Source of the DNA: Halomonas urmiana
GTDB lineage: Bacteria; Pseudomonadota; Gammaproteobacteria; Pseudomonadales; Halomonadaceae
Length of the DNA: 36,851 nt
Assembly: GCF_005780185.1 (NCBI RefSeq)
Contig: NZ_VBUI01000032.1
Span: 1-36,851 of the forward strand
Direction: 5' to 3'
The translations under genes were made by a program, and so were the position numbers. Below, one piece after another: positions 8,567 through 16,115 of the stretch. Numbering within the stretch: the first letter of the stretch is position 1; the number at the start of each line of letters is the position of its first letter. The notes under the pieces are model-generated. The model saw nothing but the letters and a program-made list of their open reading frames with translations, searched no databases and had not been told where the DNA came from.

Positions 8567-8692
8567 ACGACCAATGTCTCAGACGGTGAAGGGGAAGGTG
8601 ACAGGTTGGTGAAAGGTGGGGGCCCTAGCATCGCCCTGGCCATCACGCGAGGCGTAAGCAGGCCTCGCATAACAAGAGAACAGGAGTTCGCC
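8567..8692. promoter_or_regulatory. Divergent tctD/tctC control region with inverted and direct repeats
   Basis: This 126-bp region must hold promoters in both directions. GCGAGGC (8647-8653) and GCCTCGC (8662-8668) form a 7-bp inverted repeat with an 8-bp spacer, about 25 bp before tctC. GGTGAA occurs at 8585-8590 and 8608-8613, with a related GGTGAC at 8597-8602. Direct repeats of this sort are usual targets for OmpR-type regulators, so they are candidate TctD sites. No clear -10/-35 pair was found. Confidence 0.45.
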
Positions 8693-9673
8693 ATGAAGAT
8701 CAACACGGCCATCCGCCACGCCTCCGGCCTCGCCCTGCTGGGCGGCGCCCTGCTCGCCGGCCCCGCCCAGGCCGCCGGCGATGCCGAGTGCATCGCCCCC
8801 GCCAAGCCCGGCGGCGGCTACGACCTGACCTGCCGTCTGGCCGCCAACGGCCTGCTCGAGACCGGCCGCATCGACTCGCCGATGCTGGTGACCTACATGC
8901 CCGGCGGCATCGGCGCCGTGGCCTACAACCACGTCAACGGCGTGCGCAGCGACGACGAGAACCTGATCGTCGCCGCCAGCACCGGCGCCGCGGTCAACCT
9001 GGCACTCGGCAAGTTCGGCCAGTACGACGCCGACGAGGTGCGCTGGCTGGGCGCCCTGGGCGTCGACTACGGCGCCATCGTGGTCGGCGCCGACGCGCCC
9101 TGGCAGTCGCTGGACGAGCTGATGGCCGATCTCCAGGACGCACCGGGCGAGATCGCCTTCGGCGCCGGCGGCACCGTGGGCAGCCAGGACTGGATGAAGG
9201 CCGCGCTGACCGCCAAGGCCGGCGACGTCGACCCGCGCGACCTGCGCTACGTGGCCTTCGAGGGCGGCGGCGAGGCACTGGCCGCGCTGCTCGGCGATCA
9301 CATCCAGGTCTTCACCGGCGATCTCTCCGAGCTCCAGTCGCAGCTCGAGAGCGGCAAGGTTCGCGTGCTGGCCGCGCTCTCCGAGGAGCGCATGGGTGGC
9401 CCCTACGCCGAGATCCCCACCGCCGCCGAGCAGGGCTACGACGTGCAGTGGCCGATCTGGCGCGGCTACTACATGGGCCCGGAGGTCAGCGACGAGGCCT
9501 ACCAGGCGTGGGTCGAGCGCATGCAGGCCCTGGCCGAGGACCCGGCCTTCGCCGAGCTCCGCGAGGCGCGCGGCCTCTTCCCGATGTCGCGCTTCGGTGA
9601 CGACTTCGACGCCTACGTGAAGGATCAGGTCGCCGGCTTCCAGTCACTGGCCGAGGAAGTGGGACTGAAATGA
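8693..9673 (+). CDS. tctC: Tricarboxylate-binding periplasmic protein
   Basis: A 326-aa solute receptor of a tripartite tricarboxylate transporter. Residues 1-27 form a signal peptide ending in AQA. The mature protein has the TctC pattern: CIAPAKPGGGYDLTCR near the N-terminus, VTYMPGGIGAVAYNHV, and a GAGGTVGSQDW loop expected to bind the carboxylate. The ATG has ACAGGAG eight bases upstream. The reading frame stays open leftward to 8075 but that part is antisense to tctD and is not coding. It overlaps tctB as ATGA. It delivers citrate-like substrates to TctAB; the exact acid is not predictable. Confidence 0.93.
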   Translation: MKINTAIRHASGLALLGGALLAGPAQAAGDAECIAPAKPGGGYDLTCRLAANGLLETGRIDSPMLVTYMPGGIGAVAYNHVNGVRSDDENLIVAASTGAAVNLALGKFGQYDADEVRWLGALGVDYGAIVVGADAPWQSLDELMADLQDAPGEIAFGAGGTVGSQDWMKAALTAKAGDVDPRDLRYVAFEGGGEALAALLGDHIQVFTGDLSELQSQLESGKVRVLAALSEERMGGPYAEIPTAAEQGYDVQWPIWRGYYMGPEVSDEAYQAWVERMQALAEDPAFAELREARGLFPMSRFGDDFDAYVKDQVAGFQSLAEEVGLK

Positions 9674-10131
9674 GCCAAGTCACCAAGCCGGTCGCCGACC
9701 GGCTATTGGGGATCGCGCTGATCGGCCTGGCGGCGTTCGTCGCCGTCCAGGCCATCAACCTCGAGGTCCCGTTCAGCTACGAGCCCGTGGGTCCACGGGC
9801 GTTTCCGCTGGGTCTGGCGATCCTGCTCGCCGGCCTCTCGCTTCCGCTCGTCTTCAAGCCCGGCGCCGACGGCCACTGGCCGCACAAGGCGCTGACCCTG
9901 CGCCTGCTGCTGGTGCTGGGCCTGCTGCTGGCCTACGCCATGCTCTTCACACGCCTGGGCTTCATTCCCACCTCGCTACTGGTGGTGGCCGCCCTGGCGA
10001 GGCTGTTCGGCGCCAGCAACGGCAAGGCGCTGATCACCGGCGTGCTGCTCTCCGCGGGCAGCTATGTGCTGTTCACCGAGGGCCTGGGCATCGCCCTGCC
10101 CACCGGCACCTGGCTTGCCGCGCTCATCTAG
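9670..10131 (+). CDS. tctB: Tricarboxylate transporter small membrane subunit
   Basis: A 153-aa protein with four likely membrane segments: GIALIGLAAFVAVQAI, a central FPLGLAILLAGLSLPLVF, LRLLLVLGLLLAYAML and ITGVLLSAGSYVLF. This is the size and topology of TctB, which pairs with TctA in the inner membrane. The start codon overlaps the tctC stop (ATGA) and tctA follows 12 bp downstream, so the three are one transcription unit. Sequence is weakly conserved in the family; context makes the call firm. Confidence 0.9.
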   Translation: MSQVTKPVADRLLGIALIGLAAFVAVQAINLEVPFSYEPVGPRAFPLGLAILLAGLSLPLVFKPGADGHWPHKALTLRLLLVLGLLLAYAMLFTRLGFIPTSLLVVAALARLFGASNGKALITGVLLSAGSYVLFTEGLGIALPTGTWLAALI

Positions 10132-10143
10132 AGGACTGCCATC

Positions 10144-11643
10144 ATGTTCGATTTCCTGATCGAGGGCTTCGGCGTCGCCCTGACGCCGCTCAACCTGGGG
10201 CTGGCCTTCCTCGGCGCGCTGCTCGGCACCCTGTTCGGGGCGCTGCCGGGCATCGGGCCGATCAACGGCATCGCCATCCTGATGCCGCTGGCCTACACCC
10301 TGGGCCTGCCGGCCGAGTCGGCGCTGATCCTGCTGGCCGGCATCTACACCGGCGCCGAGTACGGCGGGCGGATGTCGAGCATCCTGCTCAATGTGCCGGG
10401 CGACGCCGGCGCGGTGATGACCACCCTGGACGGCCACCCGCTGGCCAAGAAGGGCCTGGCCGGCCCGGCGCTCGGCCTCTCGGCGGTGAGCTCCTTCGTC
10501 GGCGCCACCATTGCCATCATCGGCCTGACGCTGTTCGCGCCGCTGCTCGCCGAGGTGGCCGTGATGTTCGGCCCCGCCGAGTTCTTCGCGCTGATGGTGT
10601 TCGCCTTCTCATCGATGTCGGTGATGATGGGCAAGGATCCGATCAAGACCGCCATCGGCGCGGTGCTCGGTGTGCTGATCGCCACCGTGGGCGTCGATTC
10701 TGGCACCGGCGTGATGCGCTACACCTTCGACATGCCCGAGCTCTACGACGGCATCGACTTCGTGGTGATGATCATCGGCCTGTTCGCGATCAGCGAGATC
10801 CTGCTGATGCTCGAGCACGCCCACCGCAAGGACGGCGACGGCGAGCTGCCGCCGCTGGGCCGGGTCTTCGTCAGCCTCAAGGAAGTGCTCTACTGCAAGG
10901 GCGCCATGTGGCGTTCGGGGCTGCTCGGCTTCATCATCGGCGTGCTGCCCGGCACCGGGGCCTCGGTGGCCGGCGCGGTCTCCTACACCACCGAAAAGCG
11001 CCTCTCCGACCAGGAAGGCACCTTCGGCAAGGGCGACATGCGCGGCCTGGCGGCCCCGGAGGCGGCCAACAATGCCGCGGCGGCGGGCTCCTTCGTGCCG
11101 ATGCTGACCCTCGGCATTCCCGGCTCCGGCACCACCGCCGTGCTGCTCGGCGCGCTGATGCTCTACAACATCACTCCCGGGCCGATGATGTTCACCGAGC
11201 GGCCCGAGGTCGCCGGCGGCCTGATCGCCTCGCTCTACATCGGCAACATCGTGTTGCTGGCGCTCAACCTGCCGCTGGCCGGCGTGTTCGCCCGGGTGCT
11301 GACCATCCCGCGCTGGGTGCTGGTGCCGGCCATCGCCATCCTGGCCTTCGTCGGCGTCTACCAGCTGCACTCCGACCTCACCGCCATCTACCTGATGCTG
11401 ATCATCGGCGTGTTCGGCTACCTGCTGCGCAAGCTCGGCTTCTCGCTGGCCCCGGTGATCCTGGGTTACGTGCTGGGCGGGCTGATGGAGCAGAACCTGC
11501 GCCGGGCGCTGTCGATCAGCGGCGGTGATACGAGCATCCTGTGGCAGTCCGGCATCTCGCTGGGGCTGTGGATCGCCGCCGCGTCGCTGCTGGTGCTGCC
11601 CTGGCTGGTGCCCAGGCTGCTCGCCCGCCGCCACGCCGCCTGA
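10144..11643 (+). CDS. tctA: Tricarboxylate transporter large membrane subunit
   Basis: A 499-aa integral membrane protein with about 11-12 hydrophobic segments. The N-terminal GTLFGALPGIGPINGIAIL and the later GVLPGTGASVAGAVSY are the duplicated glycine/proline motifs of TctA. TAVLLGALMLYNITPGP is also family-typical. It forms the cation-coupled channel that takes substrate from TctC. Length matches Salmonella TctA (about 500 aa). A strong hairpin follows the stop codon before the AbrB-family gene. Confidence 0.95.
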   Translation: MFDFLIEGFGVALTPLNLGLAFLGALLGTLFGALPGIGPINGIAILMPLAYTLGLPAESALILLAGIYTGAEYGGRMSSILLNVPGDAGAVMTTLDGHPLAKKGLAGPALGLSAVSSFVGATIAIIGLTLFAPLLAEVAVMFGPAEFFALMVFAFSSMSVMMGKDPIKTAIGAVLGVLIATVGVDSGTGVMRYTFDMPELYDGIDFVVMIIGLFAISEILLMLEHAHRKDGDGELPPLGRVFVSLKEVLYCKGAMWRSGLLGFIIGVLPGTGASVAGAVSYTTEKRLSDQEGTFGKGDMRGLAAPEAANNAAAAGSFVPMLTLGIPGSGTTAVLLGALMLYNITPGPMMFTERPEVAGGLIASLYIGNIVLLALNLPLAGVFARVLTIPRWVLVPAIAILAFVGVYQLHSDLTAIYLMLIIGVFGYLLRKLGFSLAPVILGYVLGGLMEQNLRRALSISGGDTSILWQSGISLGLWIAAASLLVLPWLVPRLLARRHAA

Positions 11644-11650
11644 TCCTCGA

Positions 11651-11676
11651 CTCGGGCCCGCTTCGGCGGGCCCGAG
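11651..11676 (+). terminator. UUCG-capped hairpin after tctA
   Basis: CTCGGGCCCGC (11651-11661), loop TTCG and GCGGGCCCGAG (11666-11676) form a perfect 11-bp stem with an extra-stable tetraloop. The downstream T content is poor (GCGTTTCG), so it probably limits rather than abolishes readthrough into the AbrB-family gene, or protects the tctCBA message 3' end. Confidence 0.65.
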
Positions 11677-11698
11677 GCGTTTCGACTGGAGACCCCAC

Positions 11699-12766
11699 GT
11701 GCCCATTGCCTCTTTCTCCCCCCTACCCGCCCTGCTGCGCTTCCTGTCCACCCTGGCGCTGGGCCTCGCCGGCGGTGCGGCGGCCTTCGCCGTCGACCTG
11801 CCGCTGCCCTGGCTCCTCGGCGCCATGCTCGCCACCACCCTGGCGAGCCTCGCCGGCGCCCGGCTGCGCTCACCGGGGCGGGGCCGCCAGGGCGTGCTGG
11901 TGGTGATCGGGGTGATGCTGGGCTCGGCCTTCACCCCGGAGATGTCCGGCGACCCGGGACGGTGGAGCCTGAGCCTGGCGGCGATGCTCGGGGCCACGGC
12001 GGTGATGATGCTCTTCTCGGTGTGGTTCTCGCGGCGCATCGCCGGCCACTCGCTGGACACCGCCCTCTACGCCGGGGTCCCCGGCGGGGTCTCGGCGGTC
12101 ACCGGCATGGCGCTGGACTCGGGCGCCGACCTGCGGGTGGTCGGCATGACCCACGCGGTGCGCATCCTGGTGCTGCTGGTCGCCATTCCGCCGGTGCTCG
12201 ACGGCATCGGCCACGTCAGCCTGACCGCCGCCACGACGGACCCGGGGCGGTGGCTGTGGCTGCCCGGTCCGGCGGATGCCGCCTGGCTGGCCGGGGCCGG
12301 GGTGCTGGGCGCCTGGCTGGGGGGGCGACTGCGCCTGCCCAACGCCCTGCTGTTCGGCCCGGCGCTGGTCTCGTCGGCGCTGCACCTGACGGGGCTGACC
12401 CACGCGGCCCTGCCGCCGACGCTGATCGCCCTGGCCCAGGTGATCATCGGCGTCTCGGTGGGGGTGCGCTTCACGGGGACCGCACTGACCACGCTGGGCC
12501 ATACCCTGGCGATGGCCGCGCTGCAGGCGCTGGGCCTGCTGGCGATCGCCATCCTCGCCGCCTGGGCCATCCACGCCGCGACGGGCGTGTCGCTGGCCGC
12601 GGCGCTGCTCGCCTACATGCCGGGCGGGGCGCCGGAGCTGAGCCTGGTGGCGCTGTCGCTCGGCATCGACCCGGCCTTCGTGACCGCCCATCACCTGCTG
12701 CGCATCACGGTGCTGATCCTGCTGATGCCGGTGCTGCTGGGCGCCTGCCGGCGCTCGAGTGCCTAG
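11699..12766 (+). CDS. AbrB-family integral membrane protein
   Basis: A 355-aa protein of the AbrB membrane family (often mislabelled ammonia monooxygenase; unrelated to the Bacillus regulator). It is an internal duplication of a hydrophobic unit: PWLLGAMLATTLASLAGARL with VLVVIGVMLGSAFTPEM in the first half, and LPNALLFGPALVSSALHLTG with AQVIIGVSVGVRF in the second. AGVPGGVSAVTGMA and YMPGGAPELSLVA are the repeated glycine-rich loops. The start is GTG with TGGAG about nine bases upstream; no good ATG fits. It follows tctA closely and may share its transcript, suggesting a role in the same carboxylate physiology, but its substrate is unknown. Its stop codon overlaps the stop of the convergent hydrolase gene. 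Confidence 0.88.
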   Translation: MPIASFSPLPALLRFLSTLALGLAGGAAAFAVDLPLPWLLGAMLATTLASLAGARLRSPGRGRQGVLVVIGVMLGSAFTPEMSGDPGRWSLSLAAMLGATAVMMLFSVWFSRRIAGHSLDTALYAGVPGGVSAVTGMALDSGADLRVVGMTHAVRILVLLVAIPPVLDGIGHVSLTAATTDPGRWLWLPGPADAAWLAGAGVLGAWLGGRLRLPNALLFGPALVSSALHLTGLTHAALPPTLIALAQVIIGVSVGVRFTGTALTTLGHTLAMAALQALGLLAIAILAAWAIHAATGVSLAAALLAYMPGGAPELSLVALSLGIDPAFVTAHHLLRITVLILLMPVLLGACRRSSA

Positions 12767-13896
12767 CGGGACGCTACCGCCGTTGGCGGGGTCGTCGCGT
12801 CGCGCTGCTCGCGCAGGAACGCCACCAGCCGGGGAAAGATGTCCTCGTGGACCCGCTTGCCCATGAAGACGTCCTGATGGCCGTAGCCCGGGAAGATCGC
12901 CAGCTGGTGGCGCCCCGGCGCCACTTCCTCCAGGGCGCGGTGGCAGTGGATGTTGCTGTCGGTGAAGACGCGGTTGTCGTCGCCGGTCATGAACAGGCAC
13001 GGCGTCGCCACGGCCTCGGCGCCGGCGATGTAGTCGTCGGGCAGGTCGGCGTAGCGCGGGTCGTCGGGCTTCATGCGCACCGTGCGATGGCCCTGGCCGA
13101 GCATCCGCAGCACGTGCTTGTGGTAGTTGAGCCCCACCGGGCCGTAGAGGTCGCCGCCCCGGCGGTGGGTGATCTCGTCGAGGTTGTCGTGGTGGTAGAG
13201 CGCCGGCCAGCCGGTGCCCCACATCAGCGACAGCATGTGGCAGGCGGGCACGTCGCACTCGCGATGGAACAGCGAGACCAGCCGGGAGAGCACCTTGCCG
13301 ATGGTCAAGCGCGGGTCCTCGCTCCAGCGCGGGCTGACATAGGGCTGCTGGAAGATGCGCTCGATGATGAAGGGGAAGATGGTCCCCTTGATCCGCGACC
13401 AGGTGGGCACGTGTGGCGTCAGCGCCACGCTGTTGGCGATGCAGGAGCGGATGCCGGTGACGGTGCCGCCGAACAGCGCCATGGTGAAGCTCATGGCACC
13501 TAGGCAGTGGCAGATGACGTGGAGGTTGACGTCCTCGCCGGCCTCTTGCCGTATCTTGGCGATGGCCGCCGGGTGGTCGTAGAGGGCGCAGTCGTCCATG
13601 GACCAGTCGCTGGGCTGGAGGTTGTAGGGGTGGCGGTTGCTCATGCGGAAGTCCAGCGTCCAGACGTCGGTGAAACCCTCGTCCAGCAGGTGGCTGACCA
13701 GGTTCACGTGCTCGGGCTGGATGAACATGTCCGAGGAGGTGGTCAGGCCGTGGATGATCACCACCACGTCGCGGCAGGGTTTCCGGCAGAAGCGCAGCAT
13801 CGACAGCCCCAGGCCGTCCTCGGTGGTGAAGGGGTGGGTGCTGGTCTCGGCGTCGCGGACGCCTTCCAGGGTGTAGAGCGGGATCTCGCGTGACAT
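12763..13896 (-). CDS. Alpha/beta-fold hydrolase with probable Cys nucleophile
   Basis: A 377-aa cytosolic hydrolase. The oxyanion strand is VVVIIHGLTTSSDMF (44-58). The nucleophile elbow reads ICHCLGA (128-134), so Cys131 replaces the Ser of the usual G-x-S-x-G. The likely acid is Asp306 in MTGDDNRVF and the histidine His340 in FPGYGHQDVF. The ATG at 13896 has GGAGGG before it; an in-frame upstream extension to 14169 lies inside the GMC gene. It is last of a four-gene operon (PhoD-like, 200-aa protein, GMC oxidase, hydrolase), 31 bp after the GMC stop. A lactone, ester or thioester derived from the oxidase product is a reasonable but unproven substrate. Confidence 0.85.
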   Translation of the reverse strand: MSREIPLYTLEGVRDAETSTHPFTTEDGLGLSMLRFCRKPCRDVVVIIHGLTTSSDMFIQPEHVNLVSHLLDEGFTDVWTLDFRMSNRHPYNLQPSDWSMDDCALYDHPAAIAKIRQEAGEDVNLHVICHCLGAMSFTMALFGGTVTGIRSCIANSVALTPHVPTWSRIKGTIFPFIIERIFQQPYVSPRWSEDPRLTIGKVLSRLVSLFHRECDVPACHMLSLMWGTGWPALYHHDNLDEITHRRGGDLYGPVGLNYHKHVLRMLGQGHRTVRMKPDDPRYADLPDDYIAGAEAVATPCLFMTGDDNRVFTDSNIHCHRALEEVAPGRHQLAIFPGYGHQDVFMGKRVHEDIFPRLVAFLREQRDATTPPTAVASR

Positions 13897-13927
13897 GGTG
13901 CCCTCCTTCCGATCGCTCTGCCTCGCC

Positions 13928-15502
13928 CTAGGCCAGTATCTCGGCCATGGCCCGTTCGGCCAGGGCGGCGATGGTGCGCGAGGGGTTGAGCCCCAGAGCC
14001 CGGGGGACGATGGCGCCGTCCAGCACGTGGAGCCCGGGGTAGCCGAACACCTCGCCCTTGTGGTCCACCACCCCATCCTCCCTGCTGGCGCCCATATTGC
14101 AGCCACCCAGGGGGTGCGGGGTGAGCAGGTAGTCGAAGAAGGTCCAAGAAGGCGGCTCCATGGCGACACCGCCGGTGGCCTCGGCCAAGCGCTTGTGGCG
14201 GTCGATCATTGCCTGGACGGTGGGCCGGGAGCGGCTCACGTCGTAGTCGAGCTCGAGCGCGAGCTCGCGGTCGAACCAAGCGCGATCCAGGCGCATCACG
14301 CCGTCGCTGGCGTCCACGCCCTGGCCGAACCAAGGCATCAGATTGGCATGGGGGTCGTGGCCCTGCAGCAGGCCGTCGAGCAGCAGCCGCCAGCCTTCAA
14401 AAAGCCGCTCGCCCACGGCGTGGCGGTCGAAGGCGGCGCGCAGGGCGTTGCCGACCACGTCGGGAAAGCCGCCGTCCTCGACGAAGTAGCGCGACCCGCC
14501 GTCGCTGCCGTCCAGGTAGTCGATGGCGCTGGTGATGGTCGGCCCGCGGGTGGGCGAGACGCGCCGACCCGGGTAGAGCGCCGGGGTGAGGAAGTCGCCG
14601 TTGGCGCACCAGCCGTGGCCGAGCCGCGGCGACAGCGCCGGCAGGGTGCGGTACTGGTCGCGACAGCGCAGCAGAAGCTCGGTGGAGCCCAGCGAGCCTG
14701 CCGCCACCACCACCCGGCGGGCGCTTTCGCTGGCCTCGCCGCCACCCTCCAGGCGGCGGTAGCGCACCCGGTAGCCCTCCCCTTCCGGCTCGATGGCCCG
14801 TACCAGGCACAGCGGGCGGATCTCGGCGCCCTTGTCCTCGGCTCGGGCCAGGTAGTTGAGGTCCAGGGTGTTACGCGCCCCCACGGGGCAGCCGATGTCG
14901 CAGTTGCCGCAGTGGACGCAGGTGCCCTGGGAGCGGCCGAAGGCGTTGGTCTCGGCCCGGCTGTGGCGTGACGCGTGGGGGTCGTCGAGGCCGTAGTGCC
15001 AGGCGTCGTCGAAGCGGACTGCCATGGGCAGCTTGCGAAAGCGCTCGGCGGCGCCGGTGGCGGAGGCGGCGTCTTCCATCAGGCGATAGCGCTCAGTGAG
15101 CTGGCCGTCGGGCAGGGTCTGGACCTCGAGCATGCGCCCGGTGGTGGCGTAGTGCGGCGCCAGCGCCTCGAAGTCGATCTGCTCCGGCCAGCCGTGATCG
15201 AAGACGAAGCGCTGGGCCTCGACGAAGATGTTGGCGTAGATCAGCGAGCCACCACCGACCCCGGCGCCCTGGGCCACCCCCACCCGGGGAAAGAGGCGCA
15301 GGTCGAGCCAGCCATGGTGGCGCTCGGGGTCTTCCGAATCGAAGACCCAGTCGTCGCCGGGGCCGCGGGGGAAGTCCTCGGTGCTCCAGCGCCGGCCGCG
15401 CTCCAGCACCAGCACCCGCTGGTCAGCCTCGGCCAGCCGGCAGGCCGCCACCGAGCCGCCGAAGCCCGAACCGATGACGATGGCATCGAAGCTCGCGCTC
15501 AT
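13928..15502 (-). CDS. GMC-family FAD oxidoreductase (cholesterol-oxidase-like)
   Basis: A 524-aa flavoprotein. The dinucleotide fold is VIGSGFGGSVAACRLAE (9-25) with Glu35 for the FAD ribose. GVAQGAGVGGGSLIYAN is the second FAD-contact region. The C-terminal half has HPLGGCNMGA and the GMC end motif GLNPSRTIAALAE. An insertion at 195-206 reads CVHCGNCDIGCP, four cysteines in the C-x2-C-x2-C-x3-C-P spacing of [4Fe-4S] ferredoxins. There is no signal peptide, so it is cytosolic. The ATG at 15502 has GGGAGG upstream and overlaps the preceding stop as ATGA. GMC enzymes oxidise alcohols; this subgroup includes sterol oxidases. The substrate here is unknown. Confidence 0.88.
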   Translation of the reverse strand: MSASFDAIVIGSGFGGSVAACRLAEADQRVLVLERGRRWSTEDFPRGPGDDWVFDSEDPERHHGWLDLRLFPRVGVAQGAGVGGGSLIYANIFVEAQRFVFDHGWPEQIDFEALAPHYATTGRMLEVQTLPDGQLTERYRLMEDAASATGAAERFRKLPMAVRFDDAWHYGLDDPHASRHSRAETNAFGRSQGTCVHCGNCDIGCPVGARNTLDLNYLARAEDKGAEIRPLCLVRAIEPEGEGYRVRYRRLEGGGEASESARRVVVAAGSLGSTELLLRCRDQYRTLPALSPRLGHGWCANGDFLTPALYPGRRVSPTRGPTITSAIDYLDGSDGGSRYFVEDGGFPDVVGNALRAAFDRHAVGERLFEGWRLLLDGLLQGHDPHANLMPWFGQGVDASDGVMRLDRAWFDRELALELDYDVSRSRPTVQAMIDRHKRLAEATGGVAMEPPSWTFFDYLLTPHPLGGCNMGASREDGVVDHKGEVFGYPGLHVLDGAIVPRALGLNPSRTIAALAERAMAEILA

Positions 15503-16101
15503 GGCCTGCCTCCCGGGACCAGGGGGGCGTAGAGGTCCCACAGCTCACCGAAGAAGAAACTGCCGAAGGTCGCCAGGGTGCGGGTGCCGCCGTCGCCGGT
15601 GACCGTCAGCGTCGAGAGCAGCGCCATCAGCTGAGGCACGCCGAGCTCGAGGATGCCGGCGCCGACCACCTCGCCGTCGGCGTCCTCGCCCCGGTGCAGG
15701 CGGGTGTAGAGGGTGGTGGTGTCGCGCCACAGGTCGGGGCCGACGTCATCGTGTACGCGCTTCTCGCCGGCCAGGTAGTGGGGCTGGCCCTCCAGCGTGA
15801 AGCCAAGCTCGTAGACCATGCGCCGCTGCGCACCGCCCTGCTGCGCCGGGGCGAACAGCTGGAAGACGCCGTCCGGGGCCTCGAGCCCCATCCCCAGGGG
15901 CGGGAAGTCGATGCACCCGGCGATCCGGCCCGCATGTTGCGGATCGGCCACGAAGGCCTCCAGGTCGTCGATGGCGATCCGGGCGTGCAGGGCCAGGCGG
16001 GTGCCGGCCCGCCGGCCCGCCGCCGCGCCGGCCTGCGGGTCAGTCTCGCCCAGGGTGAAGCCGCCGCGCATGGTTTCCTCGAAGGTGATGCCGGACGTCA
16101 T
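15499..16101 (-). CDS. Conserved protein of unknown function in GMC oxidase operon
   Basis: A 200-aa acidic, soluble protein without signal peptide or membrane segment. It opens ITFEETMRGGFTLGETDP and continues as alternating beta-strand-like stretches (LALHARIAI, MVYELGFTLEG). A charged block, KRVHDDVGPDLWRDTTTLY, precedes LATFGSFFFGELWDLY. I do not recognise a named domain. I have an impression of similar segments fused to GMC oxidoreductases in other bacteria, which would fit an oxidase accessory or substrate-binding role, but this is unverified. Its start has GGAGGGA eight bases upstream; its stop overlaps the GMC start as ATGA, so the two products are translationally coupled. Confidence 0.8.
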   Translation of the reverse strand: MTSGITFEETMRGGFTLGETDPQAGAAAGRRAGTRLALHARIAIDDLEAFVADPQHAGRIAGCIDFPPLGMGLEAPDGVFQLFAPAQQGGAQRRMVYELGFTLEGQPHYLAGEKRVHDDVGPDLWRDTTTLYTRLHRGEDADGEVVGAGILELGVPQLMALLSTLTVTGDGGTRTLATFGSFFFGELWDLYAPLVPGGRP

Positions 16102-16115
16102 GTATCGTCCCTCCG

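Noticed and set aside
8075..8692. Long N-terminal extension of tctC
   Set aside because: The extension is antisense to tctD. The ATG at 8693 has a ribosome site and is followed at once by a signal peptide.
13897..14169. N-terminal extension of the alpha/beta hydrolase
   Set aside because: It lies within the GMC gene in another frame and is low complexity; GGAGGG precedes the ATG at 13896.
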